Below are positions 23,444 to 36,972 of a DNA stretch of 64,000 nucleotides, piece after piece; position 1 is the stretch's first letter, and each line of letters starts with the position of its first letter. The notes beneath the pieces were generated by a model. It was not told the DNA's origin and ran no database searches. It worked only from the letters and a program-made list of their open reading frames with translations. Source of the DNA: Elysia chlorotica (taxonomy: Eukaryota; Mollusca; Gastropoda; Plakobranchidae); NCBI GenBank assembly GCA_003991915.1, contig RQTK01000214.1, positions 365,751 to 429,750 of the forward strand. Reading direction: 5' to 3'. The translations under genes and the position numbers were made by a program.

Positions 23444-24240
23444 TTTGGTCTGTCATGAACTCGTAAGACTAAAAAAAAGCTACCTGTATAAAGTATTGGG
23501 ATGAATATCTTTATGCTTTGTTTTTTTCTGTCGTTTTTTGTTTTTGTTTTTTATGAAACGAGAAAACTGGTCATGTTTGAAGAGAGTAGCTATGGTAACG
23601 GTGGTCGTCTTGTTTTATAACGCTAACTTTTAGATTGCTAAAACTTTTTTGCCTTTCAGCCAACAAGTCCTAAAGTTGGAGCAAAAATTCTCTCTACAAT
23701 TCTTACTGATTAAACTTTTTTATATATGTCTTAGAAAAAATTATAGCCATTTCTGTTTGTTCTAGTGATTACCCTTGCCAAAGTACTTTCAAAGAGAAAT
23801 AACTCACATTCTAACCAAATGTTTCAGGAATCTAATCAAAGGCCATTGTTGCAATTTTACAAAGAAGATTATGTGAAAGTTTCAACACAATCTGATAAAA
23901 AAATATGGAAAGAGCTTTGGAAAAAGATTAAAAAGAAATAGTTTTGAATAGAATGAAAGAAACGAATTTTATCATAATTTTCTAATTTATGCTTGCTTTT
24001 TTTTTATAACAAACTCGTATTCATGCACTTGGAAATAAATTTTGTGATTTTATTAAATAAAAAAAACAGGCAAAGGAGTTATGAGTAGTTATAAAACATT
24101 ACCATATGTTAATAGCCTCCGAAAAACATACAAAATCAAATGTACAATATGATAAAAAAAAGACGTCATATTGCGGCATTCCGTGGTGATTTCAAAGCCA
24201 TTTTTTCACAACATTTCACCATTTCAACTTATTTTTATTG
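23444..24240. other. AT-rich non-coding DNA
   Basis: No recognised feature. Confidence 0.5.
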
Positions 24241-24481
24241 TTTCGGTAACCCTGGAGTAGAAAATCGGCTTCCGACGCAAGAGGTGCGTGGTTTGAGCCT
24301 TCGCTATGTCGCTCTATACTAGTTGGGTCGTTGTCAGTCTAATGTGATCGGCTGTGACAGGAGCCATGGTATCCCCGCCCTATCTCGTGTGTGGCAGCAC
24401 ATAAAATTGTCAGACGTCAGCCCGTCTACAATATAGCCTGTATAGTGCTGATGTTGGACGTTAAACGAACTCAACTATAAC
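24241..24481 (+). mobile_element. SINE, head type A
   Basis: Head A with CGGCTTCCGACGCAAGAGG and a mutated box B (GGTTTGAGCC). Full body with ATGGTATCCCCGCCCTATCT and tail TGTTGGACGTTAAACGAACT. Slightly 5'-truncated. Confidence 0.92.
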
Positions 24482-24685
24482 TGCTCTGTTTGTTGGACGT
24501 ATATCTTGTCTTCCTTGTTGCGAAATATCATCCCCTATATCAATGCATTAGGAAGCTGAAAAGACTTGTTACATTTAAACGTTCCATCATTATTTGTTAA
24601 CACTTGTTATGTGATTCTGTCCTCAATTACGCTTGCAACGTGATTCTTTCTAAAAAAAGGAAGGGGGTGGTTGGGGGGGGGGGGG

Positions 24686-24952
24686 CGGGGGGTAGAGGAT
24701 CAGGAGGTCTGCGGATCTAATCCCACGATCGGTCGATTAAAAATTTTATTTGTCCGATTTTCGTCGCCTGTAACTGGATGGATTGGTGTCCGAATAATGT
24801 GGCCGACAAAGACAAGAGTCATGGTATCGCCGCCCTGTTTCGACGTGTGTGGCAGCACATACAATAGCCAGACGTCAGTCTTGGGACCTTTCCCCAATAT
24901 AGTTCATCTAGGGCGTATGTTGGACTTTAAACCAACTCAACAACCCAACAAC
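24686..24952 (+). mobile_element. SINE, head type B (unit 1)
   Basis: G run, then GGTAGAGGATCAGGAGGTCTG, box B-like GATCTAATCCC, spacer ATTTGTCCGATTTTCGTCGC, and body and tail ending GTTGGACTTTAAACCAACTC. More mutated than its duplicate partner. Confidence 0.9.
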
Positions 24953-25122
24953 AACATTCTTCCTTGTTGCGAAATATCATCCCCTATATCAATGCATTAG
25001 GAAGCTGAAAAGACTTGTTACATTAAACGTACCATCATTATCCTTAGAACCATGTACTTTCACTTTTTGTTAATACTTGCAACGTGATTCTTTCTTAAAA
25101 AAGGAAGAGGGTTGGGGGGGGG

Positions 25123-25389
25123 GGGACCTGCTCAAGTGGTAGAGGATCATGAGGTCCGCGGATCTAATCCCACGATCGACCGATTTATTTGTCCGATTTC
25201 CGTCGCCTGTAACTGGATGGGTCGGTGTCCGAATAATGTGACCGACAAAGACAAGAGACATGGTATCGCCGCCCTGTCTCGACGTGTGTGGCAGCACATA
25301 AAATTGCCAGACGTCAGCCTTAGTGCCCGTCTACAATATAGCCTATATAGTGCTGACGTTGGACGTTAAACAAACTCAACTACAACTCC
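25123..25389 (+). mobile_element. SINE, head type B (unit 2)
   Basis: CTCAAGTGGTAGAGGATCAT (box A region), GAGGTCCGCGGATCTAATCC (box B region), the same spacer, and tail TGACGTTGGACGTTAAACAA. Its 3' flank (25386-25453) matches the flank of the head-A SINE at 13.3 kb. Confidence 0.92.
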
Positions 25390-25654
25390 TCAATCATTGG
25401 TGTTGTTTTAATATTTTCAAAGTTTCTTTTTCTAACTGGAGAATCGTATTTTTTAGGCACTGCATTCCTTAAATAAAACTGTATCTCTTTCATTACAGAG
25501 AAATCGAAACCAAAATATACATCATGATAAGAAGGTTATATGTTATCTCCGTAAAGAAAAAAACAGTAGACTCTCTCAGTTTTCTGTTTCTTATTTCTGT
25601 GTTATAATAGCAAAGGCTAACTTGACGGTCAGGACGAATGACGTCAATAGAAAT

Positions 25655-26367
25655 GTACACCAGTGTTGAACCAAAGGTTAATACGTTAGGAGAAATCAAT
25701 GTATTAACCTGGGCAAAAACGTCATCAAAGATAATAAAAAAAAGAAATGTGCACCCGTGTTGAACCAAAAGATTATTTCGTTAGGGCAAATCATTCTTCT
25801 AGCATGATCATATACATCATCAAAAATAAAAAGTTGCACCCGTCTTGAACCAAAAGCTTATTTCGTTTGGGCAAATCAGTGCACTAACATGGCCAAAAAA
25901 CGTCATAGAAAAATAAAAAGGTGCACCCGTGTTAAACCAAAAGATTATTTCGTTTGGGCAAATCATTCTTTTAAAATGGCCATATACATCATCAAATATA
26001 AAAAGGTACACCCGTTTTGAACCAAAAGGTTATTTCGTTAGATCAAATAAATGAATTAACATGGCCAAAAACTTCATAGAAAAATAAAAATGTGCACCCG
26101 TCTTGAACGAAAAGGTTATTTCGTTACATCAAATAAATGCATTAACATTGCCAAAAACGTCATAAAAAAAATAAAAATGTGCACCTGTGTTAAACCAAAA
26201 GATTATTTCGTTAGATCAAATAAATGCATTGACACGGCCAAAAACGTTATAAAAAATAAAAATGTGCACCCGTGTTGAACCCAAGGTTATTTCGTTAAGA
26301 CAAATAAATGCATTAACATGGCCAAAAAACGTCAGACAAAATAAAAAGGTGCACCCGTATTGAACCC
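25655..26367. repeat. 85-bp minisatellite, about 8.3 copies
   Basis: Repeat starts marked by GTGCACCCGTGTTGAACC lie at about 25749, 25834, 25921, 26006, 26092, 26179, 26264 and 26349 (spacing 85-87 bp), with a diverged copy before them. Units share TTATTTCGTTAG and AAAACGTCAT. Two variants differ in the middle (AAATCATTCTT versus AAATAAATGCATTAACATGG). ORFs within the array are repeat artefacts. Confidence 0.95.
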
Positions 26368-28397
26368 CCGCTAAGGGTGATTGGCATTAATTGGGAAAGA
26401 GCACAAACACCACTTCCTTTTCATGACATGAATACGCTTTTGGTGTTTTGCCCATCCCATACTAAAAGTTAATTTGCACGAATAATAATGAGAAAATTTA
26501 ATAATGTCAAGGATACCCGAGAGAAATGAAAACAAAACCAACATCTTATTACCATTCGCGCATATAATAAATCACGATATTATCGTATTCACATTAACTA
26601 ATCAGATTCACAATGATTTGAAAAAAAAAACACGACAATTCTGCCTGTGTAAACCTTCCCTTTTTAATATTATGGTGTATTGCGGCTGCGGTAAAAAATG
26701 CGTTAATCATCTTTTTCTTAATGGTGCACTGGGATCCATATCCCTCGTGTGTTTTTTTACTCTGCTAATCTAATACGTTTCTACTAATATGATTTTTATA
26801 ATTTATGATTCCAGGAAAGCATATGTGTGTGAAGTATTATAGACAATTATATATCTTCGTTTTTTCCTTGTTGTTAGCTTATCTAATTCCCCGAAACAGA
26901 GTACGTGTACTATCATCATTTTCATCTATTTCGAAATGATCCGATGGACTCATATTACCTCGTTATTATTTTTAATTATCTTTTACACTATTCCTTTTTG
27001 CCAACATGATATTGATTTGTAAGACTCTAGGAAGTTACTACATCCTCTTATTCTTCGGGTAAGCCTATCACATTGTGACGCGTTGTTTCTCTAACCACTC
27101 TCCGAAACAATACGCTTTCCTCTGGCGCTTTTTATGCCTTCACTGTTGTAGTTTCAATCTTCTAGTTGTTCTACACCATTTTCTTTTGCCCTCAAATTTA
27201 ATCTCTAGATCTAGCTCCCGCCAAAACAGGTATGGCCTTATTAGAGGACCACTCTATTGTCTGATCTGCCAAAACAGCAGGCACCCAAAGAGTGCATTTT
27301 TTAACCGTAACTAATAGTGAGTAAAGTAAGTATGAATACTCTTTTTGTCTCAATATTGGCAGGTCCGCATTATAGCTCATACGATCTAGTGTCTCATTGG
27401 CATGAATTCCGTTGCCTAACTAGGGCTAAACCATAATCTATCAGGTTTAACATCGCCATAATAAAACAATAACTGATGTACGTGCAGTTCTTTTCTTTTA
27501 AAAAATGATGAATGTGGTAGACATAAAACATAAAGAAAATTCATGCATCTTACATTAAAATAAAAAAATAAAAATATAACTATATTTTTAATATAACTAA
27601 TCTCATGAGAGAGACATTGAATTGTGTTGTTTCAGCTTTCTCGTTTTGCTTCTTTCGATCTTTGAAATTAATTGTGTCTGTGTCTATGTATAATGCTGTT
27701 TGAAAAAAAATATCCGTTTCACAATAGTTATTTTATTTCTACATACAGAACACAGAATAATCAAAAGGAAGTCAATACATTAACTTTACTAGAGCAATCA
27801 CACTATTTAAGAACAATATATCGAATTGCACAATAAAAAAATCAAGGAAGAAGGAAACGTATGGCAAGACTGTGATTCGTCGAAAGAGAAAAGTCGTGTA
27901 AACAAAATAATAACAAGCTATAGTGTTTCTGCAACAAAAAGAATCTAAATGAAACGCGCCTTCCTCTTTACCAAAAGAAGCAATAACATTTAATAAAAAC
28001 ACGAACCTTCAATGCGGCTTGTATTTACCCCGAGGGGCTTAGTCACTTATTAAAAATGTGTATGTCTTTCTGAGTGAGCTGTTTCAATTCCCGTAAATGC
28101 TCTTCTACGTCATTAATCCTTATCCTCGTTTACAATGGAAAATTGCTTAAGGAAAATGTGAACGAGATACACAATATTATTTTGTTGTTGTTGTCGTTTT
28201 TGTTCTTGTTGCTGTTGTTGCTGTTAGGGCCAAAACATATCAGTGAAATCACTTCCTAGGTGAGAAATAATCAGCTTTCTGTAGACTCTACGTCACGAAA
28301 TGTAGCTGTTGGTCGATAGTACTAACACGACACTCGAGGAGATCTAATAGACTTAGCTGTGACAGGGAAGTCACTGTGTGAATTGACATCGATTCCA
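26368..28397. other. AT-rich non-coding DNA
   Basis: No gene, SINE or array recognised. ORFs at 26504, 27075 and 27198 show no conserved motif. A GTT-rich patch lies near 28180-28225. Confidence 0.5.
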
Positions 28398-28500
28398 GAT
28401 CCTATGCTAATATTTGACAATGGAACATCTTTTTTTCCCCTGATCCTATGGTAATATTTGACAATGGAACATCTTTTTTCCCCTGATCCTATGGTAAAAA
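28398..28500. repeat. 44-bp tandem repeat, about 2.3 copies
   Basis: GATCCTATGCTAATATTTGA starts near 28398, 28442 and 28485 (period 43-44 bp), separated by T/C runs. Confidence 0.9.
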
Positions 28501-29519
28501 ATGATGATACTAATTGTTCTACATCAGAGGACAAAGAATTTACAGTAACATGTCTTAGATTTCAGATAATGTGATATGAATTGGCAGTAGCGCATCATCT
28601 GTTTTTAATTATGTAGTAAGAATTGCCACAATAAGAATATCAATTCTAGATTATAGATTTTGCGGTTAGAATTGGAATCGGCGCATGAGAGATTCCAAAC
28701 CATGGAGTAAAATTTTCCTATAGCACATTATCACTTCGAAGTCTGTAGTCAGAATTGATAATTCAAAATCTTCGATTTCAACTGGTTATCTTTTTAATCG
28801 TGTGTCCTCAAATCTAAAAATCTTCCAGTCAATGTTTCAAGTACATGTTGTTGTTTTTTATCTACTTAAGACAACTATTTCTTTCATTGCGGATCCCGCT
28901 AGACTGAAAAAAAGGGGAAAAAAGAAAGAAATATTGCATTTATATGCTTAGTATGTTACATAATTATTCCTACCTTTTGCTTGCTCAAAAAGAAAAGTTG
29001 AAGCTCCATATGTAGCAAACATGATGTAAAGTAACTATAACTTTGAGCAGTCTTAACACACACAACAACAAAAATTCAGTCGTATTAGATTATGATATAG
29101 CTATATAAATGGAGATAATATATAAGATATCAGTATACGATATTGTTCTAATAACCTGTGAACCGCGATACAGTCTGTTCTACGAACTGGTGAAATTAAA
29201 TTAGATATGATATAAGCGCTATCTTTGGGAAGTGTTGCCGACATCAATTGCGTATTATTTTAGTTCGGCTCAAATGTGTTAAAAATGTAAAAGGCAAATA
29301 CGCCTAATGCTGTCCAAAGTTGGCAGCACTATAACTGTCAGTCTCTCAATCCCATCATGCCCAGTGCAACCATACTCTTCACACCAGCCTGTTTTCTTTG
29401 AGTCAACATAACGGCCATTATTACTTTTGGTGAGTGCCAAGCGAGCTGCCCACTTTGATTTCCGTTTACTTTCATAAAAGCCTGAGCTCACAAACACTGT
29501 TTACTTTTTATAGAAAACA
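28501..29519. other. Non-coding DNA, possible faint repeats
   Basis: Between 28540 and 28760 phrases such as AGAATTG and GATTATAG recur loosely, perhaps an old tandem array. A 72-codon minus-strand ORF at 29279-29497 has an ordinary amino-acid mix but no motif I recognise. Confidence 0.4.
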
Positions 29520-29828
29520 GAGGCACAAAATCCGCCTGTGATTCTATAGATACTTCTTTTTGTTCCCTGAATTTAACTGGTCTTTTATTATTTGTTAAAT
29601 TTCCTTTTACCTTTCCTCTTCCGCATAATTATTCTAATCTGTTTATTCCGCCATACGAAGAGGCATAAAATCCGCCTGTGATTCTATAGATACTTCTTTT
29701 TGTTCCCTGAATTTAACTGGTCTTTTGTTATTTGTTAAATTTCCTTTTACCTTTCCTCTTCCGCATAATTTATTTATTATTCTATTTTTTATATTGATTA
29801 TTTTAATCTGTTTATTCCGCCATACGAT
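29520..29828. repeat. 140-bp tandem duplication
   Basis: GAGGCACAAAATCCGCCTGT at 29520 and GAGGCATAAAATCCGCCTGT at 29660 start two near-identical units, each ending TCTGTTTATTCCGCCATACG. The second carries a ~30-bp T-rich insertion near 29770. Confidence 0.93.
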
Positions 29829-30032
29829 TGGCTACATGATTTTTAAAATGTCCATTTCCATTCAAAAAGTAACACCAAACCATTGTTTTCTTGCTTCTTC
29901 TTTTGCAAACTGAAATGTTCGAATTATGGTTGACCAAAACACTCTGGCGGTGTTAGGAGACGGGGGCGATAAGTGCTGAGTTTCTATTCAAGACATCTCT
30001 GATAAATCCGACGAACACACAGAGTTATTTGT

Positions 30033-30188
30033 TCGATGGCCTCTTCTTTTGGATGAATCGGTACCAGAATACTGTGATTAGCTAGGAAAGACGTCATGGT
30101 ATCCCAGATCTGCCTCTGTGTGGCACGTAAATTCTTTGGACTTTTCCGTTACATAGGCGTATTACAGACGTTGAAAGTTAAAAAAAAC
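30033..30188 (+). mobile_element. Highly degenerate SINE
   Basis: CGGTACCAGAATACTGTGAT, ACGTCATGGTATCCCAGATC, CTCTGTGTGGCACGTAAATT and GACGTTGAAAGTTAAA keep the order of the SINE body and tail. Confidence 0.65.
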
Positions 30189-31502
30189 AAACATTTACTT
30201 ATACCCTAGAGTTGTATCTAGACATGTGCCATCATATTCAATTAACGATCTTTACTTTATATCCTCAGGAATAGGTATTAAGAAATGGGTAAATTGAATT
30301 TTTAAAACGGATAATTTGTTAATGGCTATAAAGACCTTTTTATTATTATTTTTTTTTTACAAATTCTAAGAGTGTTAATAAGTTGAGACAGCAGATCACT
30401 GCAGCTTTAATATGTGTTTCGTTTCCATATTCTAAAAGAATAGACAACTGCGGTCAGAAATTCCTAACCCTTTGTTTACCATACGATTACACATTTACAT
30501 ATTTCTAACACACTGTTGTCTACCCTCATTAGGACCTACCATTCGCGTATATTTCTCATACAGTTAAAACACACTCTGTAACCATCCGCCTATATTTTCC
30601 ATTGTAGAGTTAATCACTGTAGCCAAGTAATGCAGACAGTGTTGCTATGCACAAATACTGGGCTAAATGCTAGAAAAGTAGAGATTCTATGAAATTCTTT
30701 GTCTCGACTTTTCCGTATTGCACCAATCTCTACTCTCTCCATATTATTGTTCATGTTCAAATCAGCTCACTACCTTTTAGTTCTAGAAAAAAGGAATATA
30801 AATGTAAATTGTGATTTTTAAATTATATGAAAGTTCTTAGAGGGTGTGGGTGTTATGAAAGGACCAGAAACCCACTCAAAATAAAAATATAATTACACTT
30901 AAACACTTTATAAACAAGAAATATTGAACTTTCTAATTTTTTTACATACTTTCTTTTTAAAAGACTTTAATATTTTCTTCAAACAAGAATGTAATTTTAC
31001 CCATAAGAGACTGAACAAGCATTTACTTATCAATACAATTTTTTTTTTAATCCACTACACGTTTTTGCAAAAACATTCAAATTACAACCCTCTGAGTGTC
31101 TGTCTCTCCCGACTGATAGTGCAATATATATATATAAGTTGACTTTGAAAGTACAATTTACAAGTTAGTTTGCAATTGTTAATACATTTCAAACATTCGT
31201 CATCGACAGAGTTGCGTGTCTGTGAGGAACTCTTAATGCAACCACCAGATCGAAGATCGATATGTCAGCAGTCGAACTGTCCGGGACTTTCTGTTTCCTG
31301 CACTATTAGGTGCTGGCTCAGGAAGGCTCTGCTAAGTGTGCACATTTTTTTTTTCTATAGACAGATCACGCAAAGCTATGTCGGCTCACACTTCTCTTTA
31401 TGACTGCCCTTTATTGTCAGAGTATGAGGACTAGATCTAGAGAGTTCGGTGGGCGAAATGGTGATGGGGAAATAACTGTCCTTGCAAAGTTAAGGAGACA
31501 AA

Positions 31503-31506
<4 letters not shown>
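30189..31506. other. AT-rich non-coding DNA
   Basis: No feature recognised. A patch near 31200-31340 is less AT-rich, but no supportable exon could be identified. Confidence 0.45.
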
Positions 31507-31540
<34 letters not shown>

Positions 31541-31759
31541 AGTCAATGCGGGATCTTCTCTGCCTCTGCCTGTCTGTCTCTCTCTAACTCTATGTCCCCT
31601 TCTCTCTGTCTGCCTCACATTGTCCATCTCTATATCTTTCTCTATCCCTCTCTCTGTCTTTCTCTATCCCTCTCTCTGTCTTTCTCCGTCTCATTCTGAC
31701 TGTATCTCACTTTTTCCCTGTCTCTCTCTGACTCTCTTTCTGTCTCTCTCTTTCCTGCG

Positions 31760-31839
<80 letters not shown>

Positions 31840-31840
31840 G
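31507..31840. repeat. GA run followed by TC-rich tract
   Basis: (GA)n at about 31507-31539. Then an imperfect TC/TGTC-rich stretch culminates in pure (TC)n at about 31761-31836. The two arrays are inverted complements and could pair, but each is simply low complexity. Confidence 0.93.
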
Positions 31841-32162
31841 TAGGAGACTGACAAAAACAATCTTCTTTTGCTAATTGCAAAAAATCGACTTACTCGCCGC
31901 GTAATCTTTTACATGCGCTTAAAGACAGACGTGTGGGCACAAAGAGGGCTCTAAGTTATTGTACTCTGTTGCTTCACTAAATACATTAATATTTTGTAGG
32001 AAGACTCAGACAGGATATTTTCCTCTAAATACACAGGAATGACAAATTGAGCCACAGGCACGGAAAAGGTAAGGGATAACAAGGGCAGGGCACCCTCGTG
32101 CATAAACTGAAACCAGGAACAAAATAATGCCCTTGAGCGAAGTAACACAATAATCATAGCCA

Positions 32163-32471
32163 AATATATGGCGTTTGTTGGGGCATATACTGCGACGCGA
32201 CAGAGAAATCCCAGCCAATAAAACCATGGAAGGATTCTTTGTCCCACAAGGGGACAAATACAGGGGAAGACCAATTACTACCTTGCCAGTGGTCTTAAAC
32301 AACGACTTGTCCCGTTTAGAAAGTAGTAATTATTGTCTTAAAACCTTCAAAGACATTGAAAACCTGATAAAGATCGCAGAACAGAGGGGTCAGTGGAGGA
32401 TTCTATGCACAAGAATACAAAAGGAAGCCGAGGTGTTGCAGTCTGACGACTATGATGCGGAGCGGCGATAA
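32163..32471 (+). pseudogene. Non-LTR retrotransposon ORF2 C-terminal fragment
   Basis: The plus frame reads WRLLGHILRRDREIPANKT, then YRGRPITTLPVVLNNDL, and later AEQRGQWRILCTRI, ending at TAA (32471). The GH-x-LRR, RGRP and Trp-Arg blocks in this order are typical of the segment following the reverse transcriptase in LINE-like elements. About 103 codons are open and the catalytic RT is absent, so this is a 5'-truncated dead copy. Clade uncertain. Confidence 0.65.
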
Positions 32472-32512
32472 GTCAGTAAGTCAAATATAATTATGTAGTC
32501 TCTATAGAGTAT

Positions 32513-32613
32513 AGAGTTGAGTTGAGTTGAGTTGGTTTTAACGTCCAACATCAGCACTATATAGGCTATATTGTGGACGGGCCCCAGGAATGACGTCTTA
32601 CAATTGTATGTGC
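32513..32613 (-). mobile_element. SINE tail, 5'-truncated
   Basis: Plus-strand GTTGAGTTGGTTTTAACGTC, then CAGCACTATATAGGCTATAT and GGACGGGCCCCAGGAATGAC. Only the last ~100 bp of the element is present. Confidence 0.93.
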
Positions 32614-32837
32614 ATTGTTGGCAAATACTGCGACAATGCCGAGTAAAACGAAGTGCGCAATCATTATGGGGGTGGCAAGTTGCTTCATTAACGTTGGTGT
32701 TTCGCGTGGTATGAATAGTACCTTAATGTCGCACACTGCGTTTCGCAGACTTACAAAGTGTAATCATAATATTATACGATGTTAAGGTCATAACGGGAGT
32801 GGTGCAAAGAGACACGGGACAGATAAGAACTATTGAG

Positions 32838-32939
32838 GGGGGGGGGGGGGGGGGAGATCTATGGGGAGAGAGAAAGATAAAGAAAGAGAAATGGAATAGA
32901 GAAAGAGAGAGAAAGGGAAAGAGAGAAAAAAAAGAGAAT

Positions 32940-32984
<45 letters not shown>

Positions 32985-33030
32985 CGCGAGAGACAGAGGC
33001 AGATAGAAAGAGAAAGAGGAGAGGGGATAG
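32838..33030. repeat. G run and GA-rich tract
   Basis: An 18-bp G run followed by GAGA/GAAA with a (GA)n core at about 32945-32976. Confidence 0.93.
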
Positions 33031-33555
33031 CTAAGATAGAAATGTTTTATAGTACAATTAATAATGTTAAAGGAATAGCTGGGAAACGTAGAGAGCAGAG
33101 ATTCCGAAAAAGGATGAAGAGCATTTACAAAAAAACAGGTAAGAAACAGGATACAAATTTAAAGTAAGATAGGTTGTTAGATAGAAAAAGAAAGAGATGG
33201 ATAGAGAGAGAGAGGTGGGAGTGAGAAAGTGAGAGAGAGAGGCGAACAGATGGACAAAGAAGGAGACAGAGAGAGTGAACGAGAATGGGGGAGAAGCTAA
33301 GGGAAATTATAGAAGGTCAACACTCTGAAAGGACTAACGGAACAAAAGCTTTATTAGGAAATTCAAAGAGAATGAATTTGACAAAGTGAAAATTCGGAAC
33401 CACATTAAGAAATTACAGACAACCAGATGTACAGAACTTAAGGACTCTATGCTGTGCTTTAATTAAGGTCTATTGACAAAGACAATACTGTTGTTTCGCA
33501 TGAAGTAATGGCCTCGGCCTTCAATATCCATCTTTCTGATTGTCTAGTTTATGTC
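33031..33555. other. Purine-rich non-coding DNA
   Basis: Further loose GAGA stretches (33180-33290), then AT-rich DNA without features. Confidence 0.5.
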
Positions 33556-34069
<514 letters not shown>

Positions 34070-34425
34070 TGTTTTTCTTTACCTTTATAACATGTGTAAC
34101 AAAAATCGATTTCTCTTTTAAAACACATATGCAAACGCATTAATTATGCCCTTTTCTTTCTTTCCACGTTATTTTTTTTTTTTACAATATCTGAGGAAGC
34201 CAATTGTTCTGTCCATATGTTTTTTTTATTCAATACAACGCTCTCAAAAGCAACGTAAAACCATTGTTTAACTACAGCGGGTTACACTTTCTAACGAAGT
34301 GGGTTTAAGAATAACCACACATTTATTTCCGCTCACGTTTTTTCCCGATTACTCAACAATCATTGAACGTGGACGTCAATCTTTATAGCTGTTGGACATG
34401 TTATACCCAAAGTCCGGCGCAGTGT

Positions 34426-34658
34426 GGGGGGCGCGATGGTCCAGGGGTAGAACATCGGCTTCCCACGTAAAAGGTCCCGAGTTCGAATCCTGGCTGGTGC
34501 GTTCCCTACTGGTTGGGTCGGTGTCAGTATAATGGTCATGGTATCCTTGCCCTGTCTCGTGTGTGGCAGCACATAAAATTGTCAGACGTCCGTCTTGGGG
34601 CCCGTCCACAATATAGCCTATATAGTGCTGCTGTTGGACGTTAAACCAACCCAACCAA
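34426..34658 (+). mobile_element. Intact young SINE, head type A, with target-site duplication
   Basis: Flanked by the perfect 12-bp direct repeat CCGGCGCAGTGT (34414-34425 and 34659-34670), which fixes the ends of a 233-bp insertion. Box A is TGGTCCAGGGG (34437-34447), matching the Pol III consensus. Box B GTTCGAATCC is at 34481-34490. The body follows (GGTTGGGTCGGTGTCAGT and on), with a ~15-bp deletion relative to other copies, then tail TGTTGGACGTTAAACCAACC. Best reference copy for the family in this window. Confidence 0.97.
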
Positions 34659-34849
34659 CCGGCGCAGTGTCAAGTTATCAACGTGAGTTTCAATTTCTCA
34701 TGAATAAAGTATTAACCAGCGGGGTTTTCTTTCCCCCAAAATAACAAGGAGAGCAATAGGTTATTGCGAAAAACCCTAATTAAGGTATGTTATTGCACCA
34801 GGAGTTACGGAACCTAGTTAGAAGACAGTAAATAGTAGTAGCACTTATG

Positions 34850-35065
34850 TTAGTTTAATGTACAATGTTAGTAATATGTATACTATATTGTGGATGGGGT
34901 CCCAAGACTGACGTATAACAATTTTATGTGCTACCACACGCTAGACAGGGCAGTTATACTATGAATCTAGTCTCAGGAGGTCACATTAAACTGACACTGA
35001 TCCGACTAATATGGGCTCGAACCACGGACAGCCGATGCTAAACCCAAATGCAACCCCCCCCCCCT
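34850..35065 (-). mobile_element. Diverged SINE
   Basis: Worn plus-strand tail, then TATATTGTGGATGGGGTCCC, GCTACCACACGCTAGACAGG and GGTCACATTAAACTGACACT. It ends in a head remnant (GGGCTCGAACCACGGACAGC) before a C run. Confidence 0.85.
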
Positions 35066-35625
35066 TATGAAATGTTAGTTGGGTTCAAGTTAGTTTATCA
35101 ATCAAGAGGAGTGAGTAAAAAGGCGCTTCGTCTATTCTTTGAAAGAAAATATATGGGGCGAAAACGAAATATTATTTGATTAATTATACTACAAAATAGC
35201 ACTAAGAAATTTTTGCTTATTGTAGGCTACACTTCTAATATCTTTATCAACAAAAAAACCCATAACATAATAACTTATTATGAAATATCCTCCCTATAAA
35301 TAAATGCGTTTGAGTCTATACTCCTGCGTTCACTTTCGAGATGAAGCTTATATATACTGGTGAAAATGCACTCAAGTAAAATTAATTTCATTTGATATGA
35401 AAAGCTTTCCTGGTATTTAATATATAATTTGAAGAGTTCTAGTAGCATTGCGGATATTAAATTCCGGATTTTGGAGGAATTCATGATTACAATTTAAAAA
35501 TTAAGTCTGCCATTGTTTAGGCAATATTAGAAGAATGTTTTTTGGACTTAACAAAAACAATTGAGATTAAGTGCTGGGGATAATTATAACTGCTATGAAA
35601 TCTTAGTGCACGGCGTGAGAAGTAC
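35066..35625. other. AT-rich non-coding DNA
   Basis: No recognised feature. Confidence 0.5.
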
Positions 35626-36600
<975 letters not shown>

Positions 36601-36926
36601 GAGAGTGAGCGCTGACCGCCTGGATTGAGCGACTTCGAGAGGGTGTGAGTAGGCGGTGTGGTAGGAGAGGGAGAGAGAGGCAGGGTTCTGAGAAATGGAA
36701 GGGTTGAGGGATGGGTCTAGAAAGGGGGGGGGGATGGGGTGCAGAGGAGGATGGGAAGAGACGGGCAAAGAGTAGGTAGAGAAAGGGAGTAAGAGAGGTA
36801 GTGAGAGAGAGGGGAGAGAGGGGGGGGCGGAGAGAGAGGTAGGGAGAGAGGGAGGGATTGAGAGAGAGGAAGAGAGAGAGAGGGGCGGAGAAAGAGTGTA
36901 CTGAGAAGGAGGGACGTAATGAGAAA

Positions 36927-36972
<46 letters not shown>
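36601..36972. repeat. GA/GGGA-rich purine tract
   Basis: Imperfect purine tract with a (GA)n core at about 36930-36969. Minus-strand Ser/Leu/Pro-rich ORFs derive from it. Confidence 0.93.

Larger units (their letters stand above)
24512..25389. repeat. Tandem duplication of about 445 bp, each unit with a SINE
   Basis: Unit 1 (about 24512-24955) and unit 2 (about 24960-25389) both begin TTCCTTGTTGCGAAATATCA, continue through GCAACGTGATTCTTTCT and a G run, and end in a head-B SINE. The unit was duplicated after the SINE had inserted, so the two SINE copies are paralogues by duplication and not independent insertions. Confidence 0.9.

Noticed and set aside
24671..25369. ORFs of 85-109 codons on both strands
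   Set aside because: They lie inside SINE copies and change with each copy's indels.
25655..26367. CRISPR-like regular spacing
   Set aside because: The whole 85-bp unit repeats; there are no unique spacers, and the sequence is eukaryotic.
29279..29497. Possible coding fragment on minus (contains KWAARLALTKSNNGRYV)
   Set aside because: Protein-like composition but no recognised motif, and no matched splice partner found.
34436..34500. tRNA gene
   Set aside because: Box A and box B are present but the acceptor stem is not formed and the sequence continues into the SINE body; it is a SINE head.
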